A DNA stretch of 64,000 nucleotides from Streptomyces kurssanovii (GCF_014649695.1 NZ_BMTN01000014.1:116932-180931); one strand, 5' to 3'. Counted from the stretch's first letter, positions 34,622-44,711 are shown. Numbers and translations: made by a program. Notes: generated by a model not told the origin, from the letters alone.

Positions 34622-35262
34622 ACGGCCACCGCCACACGCCGGGCGGTCACGTCGCGCGACCAGCCGCGCAGCCCGGCGACGCACAGTGCCATGAAGCCGA
34701 TGTAGAGCAGCGACGTCAGATAGAGCTCCTTGTACGCGTACAGCGGCACGTACACCACGTCAGCGGCGATCCACAGCCACCACGACTCCAGGCGCTTCCG
34801 GCACTGCCCGTACGTCGCCATCAGCGACAGGGCCGTCGTCAGGGCGTCCCAGAAGGGGACGGTGGAGTCGGTGGCGCGGTCGAGGAGGAGGGTGAGGGCG
34901 AGTGTCCCCACCACCCCCGCCGCGAGCAGCCAGGTCCACTCGGTGCGGGTGGTGCGCCGCACCGGGAGGACGGAAGAGCCTGGTCCACCCCCGTGGGTCC
35001 AGGTCCACCAGCCGTAGGCGGCGAGGGTGATGAAGACGACCTGCAGGCCGGCGTCGGCGTACAGGCCCGCCTGGGTGAAGAGAACGATGAAGAAGACGTT
35101 GTTGGCGATGCCGATAGGCCAGTTCGCGATGTGCTGGCGGGCCACGAGCCACACACAGAGGGCGCCGCTGCCGAACCCGAGGAACTCGGTCCAGCTCACC
35201 GGGGTCCCGAGCACGGTGAACAGCGGCTGCTGCAGGGGCCCGAGGATGTCTGCGAGACTCAC
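34618..35262 (-). CDS. pnuC: Nicotinamide riboside transporter PnuC
   Basis: 214 residues from GTG 35260-35262, with GGAGG 5 bases upstream. Seven hydrophobic segments; signature parts NWPIGIANNVFFIVLFTQAGLYADAGLQVVFI and YGWWTW, and ESWWLWIAADVVYVPLYAYK near the end, all typical of PnuC (WPxGI...N, QxxY, GWxxW). Facilitates vitamin uptake, trapped by NadR phosphorylation. First gene of the operon; its upstream region carries the inverted-repeat operator. Confidence 0.95.
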   Translation of the reverse strand: MSLADILGPLQQPLFTVLGTPVSWTEFLGFGSGALCVWLVARQHIANWPIGIANNVFFIVLFTQAGLYADAGLQVVFITLAAYGWWTWTHGGGPGSSVLPVRRTTRTEWTWLLAAGVVGTLALTLLLDRATDSTVPFWDALTTALSLMATYGQCRKRLESWWLWIAADVVYVPLYAYKELYLTSLLYIGFMALCVAGLRGWSRDVTARRVAVAV

Positions 35263-35275
35263 GCCCGCCTCCTTA

Positions 35276-35292
35276 ATAGTCACGTTGACTAT
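35276..35292. promoter_or_regulatory. Candidate NrtR operator and promoter of the NAD salvage operon
   Basis: Perfect palindrome ATAGTCA-CGT-TGACTAT, 13 bp upstream of the pnuC GTG and adjoining its ribosome-binding site. On the minus strand TATAGT (35293-35288) could serve as -10, with TTGTGG 18 bases further upstream as a weak -35. A repressor bound here would cover the -10. NrtR as the binder is inferred from the operon content. Confidence 0.7.
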
Positions 35293-35333
35293 AAAGCCAT
35301 CACGACGACCGCCACAAGGCTTTAACGACGGCG

Positions 35334-35366
35334 AAGGGCCCGTGACCTGGCAGGTCACGGGCCCTT
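35334..35366. terminator. Intrinsic terminator between rluB and pnuC
   Basis: A 15-bp perfect stem (35334-35348 with 35352-35366), loop ggc, with a T-run on the plus strand. It follows the rluB stop (35385) on the minus strand and insulates the NAD operon. Confidence 0.85.
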
Positions 35367-35384
35367 TTTCGTATGTTTGTGCCG

Positions 35385-36491
35385 TTACAGACCGACTTCC
35401 TTCATCAGCATGCCGACCTCGGTGTTGGTCAGCCGGCGCAGCCAACCGGACTTCTGGTCGCCCAGCGCGATCGGCCCGAACGCGGTCCGCACGAGCTTGT
35501 CGACCGGGAAGCCCGCCTCGGAGAGCATGCGCCGCACGATGTGCTTGCGGCCCTCGTGGAGGGTGACCTCGACGAGGTAGTTCTTGCCGGTGTTCTCCAC
35601 GACCCGGAAGTGGTCGGCGCGGGCGTAGCCGTCCTCGAGCTGGATGCCCTCCTTGAGGCGCTTGCCCAGCTCACGCGGCAGCGGCCCCTGGATGGCGGCG
35701 AGGTAGGTCTTCTTCACGCCGTACTTGGGGTGCGTCAGCCGGTGGGCCAGCTCACCGTGGTTGGTGAGCAGGATGATGCCCTCGGTCTCCGTGTCGAGCC
35801 GGCCGACGTGGAACAGCCGGGTCTCACGGTTGGTGACGTAGTCGCCGAGGCACTGCCGACCGTCGGGGTCCTCCATGGTGGACACGACACCCGCGGGCTT
35901 GTTCAGCGCGAAGAAGAGATGCGACTGGGTCGCGACGGTCAGTCCATCGACCTTGATCTCGTCCTGCTCCGGGTCGACGCGGACACCCTGCTCGATCACG
36001 ATCTTGCCGTTGACCTCGACACGGCCGGCGTCGATCAGCTCCTCGCACGCCCGGCGCGAACCCATGCCGGCCCGGGCGAGCACCTTCTGCAGACGCTCCC
36101 CCTCCTGGTCCCCGAAGGTCTTGGGGGTCTTGATCTCCGGCTTGTTCGCGTAACGCTCGCGGTTGCGCTCCTCGGAGCGGGCGTCGTACTCACGCGAACG
36201 CGCTGGTGCGGTACGGCCGCCACCGCGCTGCGGCGACTGCCTCGGGCCCCCCTTCGCGCCGCCGCGGGCCGCGCCGCCGCGCCCCTTCTTGGGCGCCTCG
36301 GAGGAGCCGCCCACGTCGTAGCGACGCTCCTCGGGGCGGGGCTTCCCGGCGCGCTTCTGCTTGTCGTCGCGGTCGTTGCCGGCGCCGCGGTAGTTGCCGC
36401 GCCCGCCGCCGCTGCTGCCGCGGCCGCCGCTGTTGCCACCACGGCTCCCGCCGTTGTTTCCGCTGCTGTTCCTGCCGCTGCTGCTTCGCAT
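35385..36491 (-). CDS. rluB: 23S rRNA pseudouridine synthase RluB, with RG-rich N-terminal extension
   Basis: 368 residues from ATG 36489-36491. The first 125 residues are a disordered Ser/Gly/Arg/Asn-rich extension (GGNSGGRGSSGGGRG). An S4 RNA-binding domain (GERLQKVLARAGMGSRRACEELIDAGRVEVNG) and the pseudouridine synthase catalytic domain with catalytic Asp in HVGRLDTETEGIILLTN follow. Family members modify 23S rRNA helix 89. Its start overlaps the scpB stop by one base (TGATG). Placement after scpA-scpB is conserved in actinobacteria and firmicutes. Confidence 0.93.
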   Translation of the reverse strand: MRSSSGRNSSGNNGGSRGGNSGGRGSSGGGRGNYRGAGNDRDDKQKRAGKPRPEERRYDVGGSSEAPKKGRGGAARGGAKGGPRQSPQRGGGRTAPARSREYDARSEERNRERYANKPEIKTPKTFGDQEGERLQKVLARAGMGSRRACEELIDAGRVEVNGKIVIEQGVRVDPEQDEIKVDGLTVATQSHLFFALNKPAGVVSTMEDPDGRQCLGDYVTNRETRLFHVGRLDTETEGIILLTNHGELAHRLTHPKYGVKKTYLAAIQGPLPRELGKRLKEGIQLEDGYARADHFRVVENTGKNYLVEVTLHEGRKHIVRRMLSEAGFPVDKLVRTAFGPIALGDQKSGWLRRLTNTEVGMLMKEVGL

Positions 36492-37096
36492 CAAATTTCC
36501 GTCTTGTCGTCTGCGTCCTCACGATCCGGTGCATCCGGATCGAACGACGGAACGCCTTCCTGCGTCTCGGCCTCGATCGCGTCCGCCTCCGGTAGGAAGG
36601 GCGCGAGCTCCGGAAGCTCGTCCAGGCCGCGCAGGCCCATCCGCTCCAGAAAGTAGTTCGTCGTCCTGTACAGGATCGCACCTGTTTCAGGTTCCGTGCC
36701 CGCCTCCTCGACCAGACCCCGCTGGAGGAGGGTGCGCATGACGCCGTCGCAGTTCACTCCGCGCACCGCGGAGACCCTGGAACGGCTCACCGGCTGCCGG
36801 TACGCGACGACCGCGAGGGTCTCCAGCGCGGCCTGGGTCAGCCGGGCATGCTGGCCGTCGAGGACGAAACGCTCGACGGCCGCGGCGTGCTCCGGGCGGC
36901 TGTAGAACCGCCAGCCGCCGGCGACGAGCCGCAGCTCGAAGCCGCGGCCCTGGATCGTGTACTCGTCCGCGAGCTCCCGCAGCGCGTCCGCGACGGCCCT
37001 CCTCGGCTGCTCCAGCACCTTGGCGAGGTGCTCCTCCGTCGCCGGCTCGTCGACGACCATGAGGACGGCCTCGAGCGCGGGCTTGAGCTCGGTCAC
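36491..37096 (-). CDS. scpB: SMC-Scp complex subunit ScpB
   Basis: 201 residues from GTG 37094-37096, overlapping the scpA stop by GTGA. ScpB tandem winged helices: LKPALEAVLMVVDEPATEEHLAKVLEQ, then RLTQAALETLAVVAYRQPVSRSRVSAVRGVNCDGVMRTLLQRGLVEEAG, the most conserved family segment. The C-terminus is acidic. It binds ScpA and SMC in chromosome condensation and segregation. Confidence 0.96.
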   Translation of the reverse strand: MTELKPALEAVLMVVDEPATEEHLAKVLEQPRRAVADALRELADEYTIQGRGFELRLVAGGWRFYSRPEHAAAVERFVLDGQHARLTQAALETLAVVAYRQPVSRSRVSAVRGVNCDGVMRTLLQRGLVEEAGTEPETGAILYRTTNYFLERMGLRGLDELPELAPFLPEADAIEAETQEGVPSFDPDAPDREDADDKTEI

Positions 37097-38421
37097 TGCT
37101 TCTCCTCCACGACTTGATCGAACTCGTCCGTCACGGCCACCGCCTCGGCGCCGCCCCCGGCCCACACCACCGTCAGCTCGCCCAGCGCCTCCTCCTGGTC
37201 GAGCGCGACCGCCTTCTCCCGGTAGAGCTCCAGCAGGGCGAGGAACCGGGCGACGACGGTCAGGGTGTCCGGAGCGTCCTCCGAGAGCTCACGGAACGAC
37301 GCCCTGCCCCGCTCCCTGAGCATGGCGACCACGACCTCGGCCTGCTCCCTGACGCTGACCAGCGGCGCGTGGATGTGGTCCACGTACACCTGCGGCTTCG
37401 CCTTCGGCTGCATGGCCTTCACCGCGAGCTTGGCGAAGCCCTCCGCCCCGATGCTGATGACGACCTCGGGCAGCAGCTCCGCGAGGTGGGCCTCGAGCCC
37501 GACGGTACGGGGGTACCGCCGCGCCTCCTCGTCGAGGCGCCGGTCGAAGATGTCGGCGATCTGTTTGTACGCGCGGTACTGCAGCAGCCGCGCGAAGAGC
37601 AGGTCACGGGCCTCCAGCAGCGCGAGGTCCGCCTCGTCCTCGACCTCGGCGGCGGGCAGCAGCCGGGCGGCCTTGAGGTCGAGCAGCGTCGCCGCGACGA
37701 CAAGGAACTCGGTGGTCTGGTCGAGGTCCCAGTCGGGCCCCATGGCCCGGATGTACGCCATGAACTCGTCGGTGACCTTGGAGAGTGCGACCTCGGTCAC
37801 GTCGAGCTTGTGCTTCGAGATGAGCTGCAGCAGCAGGTCGAACGGCCCCTCGAAGTTGACGAGCCGCACGGTGAACCGCCCGTCACCCGCCCCGTGCTGC
37901 TCCTCGACACCAGTACCCGGCCGGGACGGCGCGGCAGAGACCGCGTCCGGGCCGCCGGGGCCGTCGCGCAGCGCCTGAACCTCCGGCTGCGGAGACTCAC
38001 CCTTGGCGTCGGGGAGGAACGGGACCGAGGAATCGCCCCCCTCGGGCTCCCGAGCCTCGGCCCCGGGCAGGGGCGGGTTCGGGGAGTCGACCACCTGCGC
38101 AGGCGCGCCGGCGGCCGCCTCCGACCGCTCCAGGCGCTCGCCTTTGCCCTCCGGGCCGGACGGGCCGTCCCCATGGCCCTCGTCGTCGTGCAGCGCACGA
38201 CGCCCGGGCGGGGACGGGGTCGGCGACTCACCCGGCGGCTCCGCCGGCCACTCACCCGGCGCGTCGACGTCGCGGAGAGCAGGGCGTTCGGGGGCCGCGG
38301 GCGCGTCCCCCGATTCGGGAAGGGGCGGGGTGCGGGAAGCCGCTCCCCGGCGCGACGCGCCCGGACCCCGTCCCAGGGCACGGCGGCGGGACGGGCCGGG
38401 CGGGTCGTCGGTCGGGGGCAT
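37093..38421 (-). CDS. scpA: SMC-Scp complex kleisin ScpA, with long N-terminal extension
   Basis: 442 residues. The kleisin core starts only at about residue 183 (FTVRLVNFEGPFDLLLQLI), continues with KHKLDVTEVALSKVTDEFMAYI and TEFLVVAATLLDLKAARLLP, and ends with a winged helix. The N-terminal 180 residues are low-complexity Pro/Glu/Gly/Arg-rich and absent from ordinary ScpA (about 250-270 residues). A later GTG start is possible, but the frame is open with normal codon bias. Bridges SMC heads. Starts 47 bp after the RHH-like gene. Confidence 0.92.
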   Translation of the reverse strand: MPPTDDPPGPSRRRALGRGPGASRRGAASRTPPLPESGDAPAAPERPALRDVDAPGEWPAEPPGESPTPSPPGRRALHDDEGHGDGPSGPEGKGERLERSEAAAGAPAQVVDSPNPPLPGAEAREPEGGDSSVPFLPDAKGESPQPEVQALRDGPGGPDAVSAAPSRPGTGVEEQHGAGDGRFTVRLVNFEGPFDLLLQLISKHKLDVTEVALSKVTDEFMAYIRAMGPDWDLDQTTEFLVVAATLLDLKAARLLPAAEVEDEADLALLEARDLLFARLLQYRAYKQIADIFDRRLDEEARRYPRTVGLEAHLAELLPEVVISIGAEGFAKLAVKAMQPKAKPQVYVDHIHAPLVSVREQAEVVVAMLRERGRASFRELSEDAPDTLTVVARFLALLELYREKAVALDQEEALGELTVVWAGGGAEAVAVTDEFDQVVEEKQ

Positions 38422-38468
38422 GGCGGTCCAGGGAGCGGGAGGAACAGGCGCGCCCGCAGGCTACCCGC

Positions 38469-39086
38469 TCAGCGACCCCGCAGGCGTCTCACGAGGATGC
38501 TCGCGTCGCCCCGCTGCTCGAGGTCCGCGAGGACCACAGCCACCGCCTCGCGGACGATCCGGCCGCGGTCGACGGCCAGTCCGTGCTCGCCGCGCAGCAC
38601 CAGCCGCGCGTGCTCGAGGTCCATGAGTTCCTCGGCGGAGACGTAGACCGTGATCTTCTCGTCGTGGCGTTCACGCCCGCTGGGCCGGCGGTTCGCGCCG
38701 CGTCCCCGCCTGCGCGGCGCGGCGCCGACGGCAGGGCCCGCGGTCCCGCCCTCCTGGGGGCGGCGCGCCTTGGGCGTCATCGCCCGTCCGGCGGCGGCCG
38801 CGGCGTCCGTGACCCGGCTGCGGCCCTCCTCGGAGGGGTCCGCGTCGGCCGCGGAGTGCTCCTCGGACGACGAGGCGGACGTCGACACGGAGGCCGATTC
38901 GGCACCGGCCTCGTCCGGTTCACCCTGCGCCGGCACGCGCGGTTCACCGTTGGCGTTCGACGTGTTCTGAGCGTTGTTGGGGGTGTTGGGGTTCCCCTGC
39001 TTGCGCGGGGACGACGACTGCAGCGCCATGCCCCCGGTCGTACGGAACAGCTCGTCGGCCCCGGGCAGACTCACTCGGCGTGACAC
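38469..39086 (-). CDS. ParA-associated protein with RHH-like C-terminus
   Basis: 205 residues from GTG 39084-39086, overlapping the parA stop by 16 bp. The first 140 residues are disordered (Asn/Ser/Glu-rich, then RPQEGGTAGPAVGAAPRRRGRGANRRPSGRERHD). The last 65 residues (EKITVYVSAEELMDLEHARLVLRGEHG...DRGRIVREAVAVVLADLEQ) have a beta strand followed by two helices, like ribbon-helix-helix DNA-binding proteins that serve as ParA partners. Probably the DNA-contacting partner of this ParA. Not a canonical ParB. Confidence 0.7.
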   Translation of the reverse strand: MSRRVSLPGADELFRTTGGMALQSSSPRKQGNPNTPNNAQNTSNANGEPRVPAQGEPDEAGAESASVSTSASSSEEHSAADADPSEEGRSRVTDAAAAAGRAMTPKARRPQEGGTAGPAVGAAPRRRGRGANRRPSGRERHDEKITVYVSAEELMDLEHARLVLRGEHGLAVDRGRIVREAVAVVLADLEQRGDASILVRRLRGR

Positions 39087-40249
39087 CGGGCGAGCACCTC
39101 CCTGGCGAGCTGGCGGTATGCGGCGGCGCCGACGGAGTTCGACGCATAGGTCGTGATCGGCTCGCCGGCGACCGTGGTCTCCGGGAAGCGGACGGTCCGC
39201 CCGATGACCGTGTGGTAGACGTGGTCGTCGAACGCCTCGACGACCCGCGCCAGCACCTCGCGGCTGTGCACGGTCCGCGAGTCGTACATCGTGGCGAGGA
39301 TGCCGTCGAGCTCGAGGTCGGGGTTGAGCCGCTCCTGGACCTTCTCGATGGTCTCGGTCAGCAGCGCGACACCGCGCAGCGCGAAGAACTCGCACTCGAG
39401 CGGCACTATCACCTTGTGGGCCGCGGTCAGCGCGTTGACGGTGAGCAGGCCGAGCGACGGCTGACAGTCGATCACGATGTAGTCGTAGTCGGACATCAGC
39501 GGCTTCAGCGCGCGCTGCAGCGTCGATTCGCGCGCGACCTCGCTCACCAACTGCACTTCCGCGGCCGAGAGGTCGATGTTGCTCGGCAGCAGGTCCATGT
39601 TGGGCACGGCGGTCTTCAGAAGGACCTCGTCGGCCGACATGCCCCGCTCCATGAGCAGGTTGTAGACGGTGAGGTCGAGCTCCATCGGGTTGACGCCGAG
39701 GCCCACCGACAGCGCGCCCTGCGGGTCGAAGTCGACGAGCAGCACCCGCCGTCCGTATTCGGCGAGCGCGGCGCCCAGGTTGATGGTCGACGTCGTCTTG
39801 CCGACGCCGCCCTTCTGGTTGCACATCGCGATGATCTTGGCGGGGCCGTGGTCGGTCAGCGGGCCCGGGATCGGGAAGTACGGCAGCGGACGCCCGGTGG
39901 GGCCGATCCGCTCGCGGCGCTGACGGGCAGCGTCGGGCGCGAGCGTGGCCGCGTACTCGGGATCGGGCTCGTACTCGGCGTCGGGGTCGTAGAAGTGCCC
40001 CTCGGGGACTTCCTCGTAGGCGGCGAAGTGGGTGGACTCTCGGCCACTCTCGTTGCCGGCCATGGCGTTCACGTGTTGGCCGTCCATCATCTTCATCGGG
40101 TGGGCTGTCGTCATGTGCGTCGTGTGCTGGTGCGTCGCGAAGGTGCGGACAGCGACGGAGCCGACATCCTCGAGACCGGACGACGGGCCCTGGCCCGCCG
40201 GAACCGTTCCTGGCCGACCACCCCCGGGAGTAAATGTCGACTCATTCAC
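39071..40249 (-). CDS. parA: ParA-family chromosome partitioning ATPase (orphan type)
   Basis: 392 residues from GTG 40247-40249, AAGGAGG 11 bases upstream. The N-terminal 130 residues are variable and His/Met-containing. The deviant Walker A is CNQKGGVGKTTSTINLG, Walker A-prime DFDPQGALSVGLG, Walker B YIVIDCQPSLGLL. This is not the oriC-proximal parAB locus, since no parB, gidB or jag lies nearby. It stands at the head of the unit RHH-scpA-scpB-rluB and is likely to act in nucleoid or protein positioning. Confidence 0.9.
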   Translation of the reverse strand: MNESTFTPGGGRPGTVPAGQGPSSGLEDVGSVAVRTFATHQHTTHMTTAHPMKMMDGQHVNAMAGNESGRESTHFAAYEEVPEGHFYDPDAEYEPDPEYAATLAPDAARQRRERIGPTGRPLPYFPIPGPLTDHGPAKIIAMCNQKGGVGKTTSTINLGAALAEYGRRVLLVDFDPQGALSVGLGVNPMELDLTVYNLLMERGMSADEVLLKTAVPNMDLLPSNIDLSAAEVQLVSEVARESTLQRALKPLMSDYDYIVIDCQPSLGLLTVNALTAAHKVIVPLECEFFALRGVALLTETIEKVQERLNPDLELDGILATMYDSRTVHSREVLARVVEAFDDHVYHTVIGRTVRFPETTVAGEPITTYASNSVGAAAYRQLAREVLARCHAE

Positions 40250-40589
40250 AAGTCGTCTTACCTCCTTGGACCGTGACCTGGAAACTTATCGATAGGTCAG
40301 CGTGGCACCATGCCGACGGTTTGCGACTCTATGGCGTGTCACCGGTCCGCAGCAACACAATCCGCCGGACCCGGCCCGATGTGTCGGCAATCGAACACCC
40401 CGCTGTCAAGGGCGCACAGGCTCTTCCGCGTGCCTCCGCCCGCACGTTTCGGAGGTTCGCGAAACGGTTAAAGGGTTACGTTCGAGGCGAGTTGAGCGAG
40501 CCCCGCAAAGCGGGCGCAGACGAGTCCGGCCGGACCTTGCTGAGCAAGGTCCGGCCGGACTCGTGATGTTGACGCCGCTGGTTGACCGC
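40250..40589. other. Intergenic region parA / ald
   Basis: 340 bp between two minus-strand genes. The parA-proximal part holds the parA promoter region and its ribosome-binding site; the ald-proximal part contains a 21-bp perfect terminator. No gene seen. Confidence 0.4.
40521..40563 (-). terminator. Terminator after ald
   Basis: 21-base perfect inverted repeat (40521-40541 with 40543-40563) around one central base, 27 bp beyond the ald stop. Confidence 0.85.
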
Positions 40590-41711
<1,122 letters not shown>

Positions 41712-41846
41712 GGTCCTTGGCTCAGGGGATTTATCGGTCGATGACGCGCGTACCCAGATGCACGCAGGCATACCGGGACACACCACGAGAAGCTGTGGCG
41801 TTGCCAGTCTAATGAAGGATTTCCCGCTGTCTAGCCTTGCAAAGCA

Positions 41847-44549
41847 TTAACCTTCGCGCGAACTGCCACGGATTTCGTAGGCTGAATCCTCTGTTCCAAG
41901 CATTCTTTCCGCAGCAGTGCGGTGCAGCCTGGCCGCCGCCGGGTCGCCGAGCCGGTCGAGGGTGTCGGCAAGCCTGAGCTGCAGCGCCGCCTGGAGCCGT
42001 GTGTCCCCGGCCCGGCGGGCCAGGTCCACCGCGTCCTGGCAGGTCCGCAGGCAGTCCTCCGGCCGGCCCGCGTACTCCTGGACGCGGGCCGCCTCGCTCA
42101 ACGCCCGCGCCTGGGACGGCAGATCACCGACCTTGCGATAGCCGGCGACCGCCGCCCGCCAGCTGCGCAGCGCCTCCCCGTACCGTCCCGCGTAGGTGTG
42201 CGCGGTGCCGAGCCGTCCGTACAGCCGCGCCTCGTCGGCGCGCTCACCGCGTGCCTGGCGCTGCGCGAGAGCCCGGCCGTACCAGTCGGCCGCCCGCTGC
42301 CAGTCGCCCAGTTCCTGGTACGCGCCGCCTACGGATTCCATCGCGCGGCCCGTCGCATACGGATCGTTCGCGGCGCGACCCGCGTCGAGCGCGGCCCGGT
42401 AGCGGGCCAGCGCGTCGGCGGTACGTCCGGTCTGCGCGTCCAGGTCGGCGAGGTTGAGCAGCGCGGCGGCCTGCTCACGGTGCAACCCGCGCCGCTCGGC
42501 GACATCGAGGACCAGCTGGTGCAGCCCGTACAGCTCGGGGGCGGCCGCCTCGGTGCCCCAGTGCGCCGCCAGTGCCCTGACCAGGGCGGCGACGAGCCTG
42601 CGCGCCAGGGTGTCCAGCTCTCCGTCGTCGACGACGAGCCGGGCCGCTGCCAGCAGCTCCGGCCGGCTGGTGCGCAGCCACTCACCGGCGGCCCACGCCG
42701 AGGTGAAGCGCAGGGCGCGGGGCAGGGCGGCCAGCTTCTTGCGGGCCGGGGACCCTTCGGGCTCGGTGATCGCCCGGCAGGCCTGGAGCCGCCGTACGGT
42801 CCGCTCGAGCATCCTGGCCCGCGCCAGCTGCACCTCGGCGGGCCGGTCGGTGCTGTCCATCAGCGTGCGCAGCAGCGGCGCCAGCGCGCCCGGCACTTCG
42901 AACGACGCCCCGGCACGGCGCAGCAGTCCGAGTCCCGCGAAGCGGTCGAGGGTCTCCTGGGCGGCGGAGACGGAGCATCCCGCCAGCGCGGACGCGGTGT
43001 GCGCGTCCGCGCGGCCGGCGGGCGCGAGGGCCAGCAGCCGCAGCGTCCGCGCGGCCGATTGCGGCAGTGATTCGTACACCAGCCGGAAGGCCCTGGTCAG
43101 GGGCCTGGCCCCGGTCGGTCGGCCCGGGTCGTCGGGGAGGGAGCGCAGCCGCTTGGCGGCGTCGGCGACGGAGGCATTGGGGCGGGCGGCGAGCCAGCCA
43201 CCGACCAGCACCAGAGCGGCGGGCTGACCGCCGCACTCCTCGGCGATCGCCTCGGCCGCCTGCGGGTCCACCGTGATCCGCACGGAGCCGGTGAAGGTGG
43301 CGAGCAGCTCGATCGCGGACTTGGCGTCCATGCCGCCGAGCGTGCAGGGCCTCACGTCGGGGATGCCGGTCAGCGGACCCTGGGACACGGCGACCACCAG
43401 ACAGTCCGGGTTCTGCGGCAGCAGCAGGTCGACCTGCTCGGCGTCCGTGGCGTCGTCGACGAGCAGCAGCACCCTGCGTACGGCGAGGGCCTCACGCACC
43501 ATCTCGGTCAGTTCGTCGTCGCCCGCGCCGGGCGGCGAGGCGATCCGGAGCCGGTCGAGCAGTCCGCGTGCCGCCTCCTCCATGGGGACCGGCCTGCCGT
43601 CCGGCTCGGTGAGCCTGACATGGAGGATCCCGTCGGGGTACCGGTCGCCCAGCCTGAGGGCGAGCTGTCGCGCGAGCGCGGAGCGCCCGGAGCCGGGACG
43701 CCCCGCGATCAGGAGCACCCGCGCGCGGGGCGCCTTACGTCCGGCGAGCGTGTCGAGACCGGCGCGCTCGATGTCGGCGACGAGCGCCTTGAGCTCCCGC
43801 TGCCGCCCGAAGAACACCCCGCCGGTGTGCGCGCTGTCCGGCCGCGCTGTTCCGGGCTGCCTCGACCCGCCGGCGGCCCCGCCCTCAGGAGCGCTCCTCC
43901 GACCGGCCCGATCCGGACCGCCCACGGCCGGTCCTTCGGACTCCCGGAGCCGACCGGCGGCCTCGGCCGTCTCCTCCGCTTGCGGGGAGGCATCACTCCC
44001 ATGGTGCCCTCCGCGCTCCGGAGGTAGGCCGCCCCCGACCGGACCGCACTCCGGGAGCCCACCGGCTACCGGACCGGCCGCGCCGGCCGCCTCGGCCGTC
44101 TCGTCCGCCTGCGAGGAGGCATCGACATCGCGCGGCCCTCCGGCCACCCGGAGCCCACCGGCCTCCGGACCGGGCTCCGCAGGTTCGGCCCCTGGGGTCG
44201 AGGCGTCGGTGCCGCGCGGCCTTACGGCCTCCGGGCCTACGGCGACCCCGGCCGGGCCTCCCTCCGGGAGCCCACCGGTTTCCGGACCGGGCTCTGTCGC
44301 CTCGGCGACCGGCGCCCGGTCGGGCTCCGCAGGGTCGTCCGCCTCGGGCGGAGCGTCCGCCTCTTCCGGGAGGGGGGCGACAGGCGCGGCATCCGCGCCG
44401 GGTGTGGCGGGGGCGCGGGTCAGGGAAACGACGCGGGGGCCCGCTCCCGCCGCGGTCTCCGAGCGGTCGTCGGCACCCTTGGGGCGGTGGGCCGGCTCAG
44501 GAGGGACCGACCGGTCGGGGCCGTCCAAGTCCAGCGCCTGATCCGTCAC
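41847..44549 (-). CDS. STAND-type NTPase with TPR repeats and low-complexity N-terminus
   Basis: 900 residues from GTG 44547-44549. Residues 1-240 are Pro/Ala/Glu/Gly-rich and contain repeated DAS...ETAEAAG steps. A STAND/NB-ARC-like NTPase follows: VFFGRQRELKALVADI, Walker A AGRPGSGRSALARQ with Arg289 in place of the P-loop Lys, Walker B RRVLLLVDDA, and a winged-helix region. From about 640 there are tetratricopeptide repeats (AAALLNLADLDAQTGRTADALARYRAALDAG and similar). No recognisable effector or DNA-binding domain. Likely a signalling hub; function unknown. Ends TAA. Confidence 0.8.
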   Translation of the reverse strand: MTDQALDLDGPDRSVPPEPAHRPKGADDRSETAAGAGPRVVSLTRAPATPGADAAPVAPLPEEADAPPEADDPAEPDRAPVAEATEPGPETGGLPEGGPAGVAVGPEAVRPRGTDASTPGAEPAEPGPEAGGLRVAGGPRDVDASSQADETAEAAGAAGPVAGGLPECGPVGGGLPPERGGHHGSDASPQAEETAEAAGRLRESEGPAVGGPDRAGRRSAPEGGAAGGSRQPGTARPDSAHTGGVFFGRQRELKALVADIERAGLDTLAGRKAPRARVLLIAGRPGSGRSALARQLALRLGDRYPDGILHVRLTEPDGRPVPMEEAARGLLDRLRIASPPGAGDDELTEMVREALAVRRVLLLVDDATDAEQVDLLLPQNPDCLVVAVSQGPLTGIPDVRPCTLGGMDAKSAIELLATFTGSVRITVDPQAAEAIAEECGGQPAALVLVGGWLAARPNASVADAAKRLRSLPDDPGRPTGARPLTRAFRLVYESLPQSAARTLRLLALAPAGRADAHTASALAGCSVSAAQETLDRFAGLGLLRRAGASFEVPGALAPLLRTLMDSTDRPAEVQLARARMLERTVRRLQACRAITEPEGSPARKKLAALPRALRFTSAWAAGEWLRTSRPELLAAARLVVDDGELDTLARRLVAALVRALAAHWGTEAAAPELYGLHQLVLDVAERRGLHREQAAALLNLADLDAQTGRTADALARYRAALDAGRAANDPYATGRAMESVGGAYQELGDWQRAADWYGRALAQRQARGERADEARLYGRLGTAHTYAGRYGEALRSWRAAVAGYRKVGDLPSQARALSEAARVQEYAGRPEDCLRTCQDAVDLARRAGDTRLQAALQLRLADTLDRLGDPAAARLHRTAAERMLGTEDSAYEIRGSSREG

Positions 44550-44711
44550 GGGCCACGCTCCAGTCCGCCGTGCACGAGCCGAGCCCGGCGGGGCTCCGCG
44601 CGGGCGTTTCGAGCGTAGTTCACGCTCTGCGACGATCCGTGCGGAGCACGGCGCAGTCGTCGCCCGATCGGATCAGCGGATCGTCACATCACATACGGCC
44701 ACACGGGGTGG

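Noticed and set aside
39071-40249. Main chromosomal parAB locus
   Set aside because: No parB, gidB, jag or dnaA-region genes are nearby, and the partner is an RHH-like protein, so this is a separate ParA.
41847-44549. STAND/TPR protein as the FxsT partner of the FxSxx locus
   Set aside because: It lies about 38 kb away, next to ald, in what looks like conserved core order, and has no sign of linkage to fxs genes.
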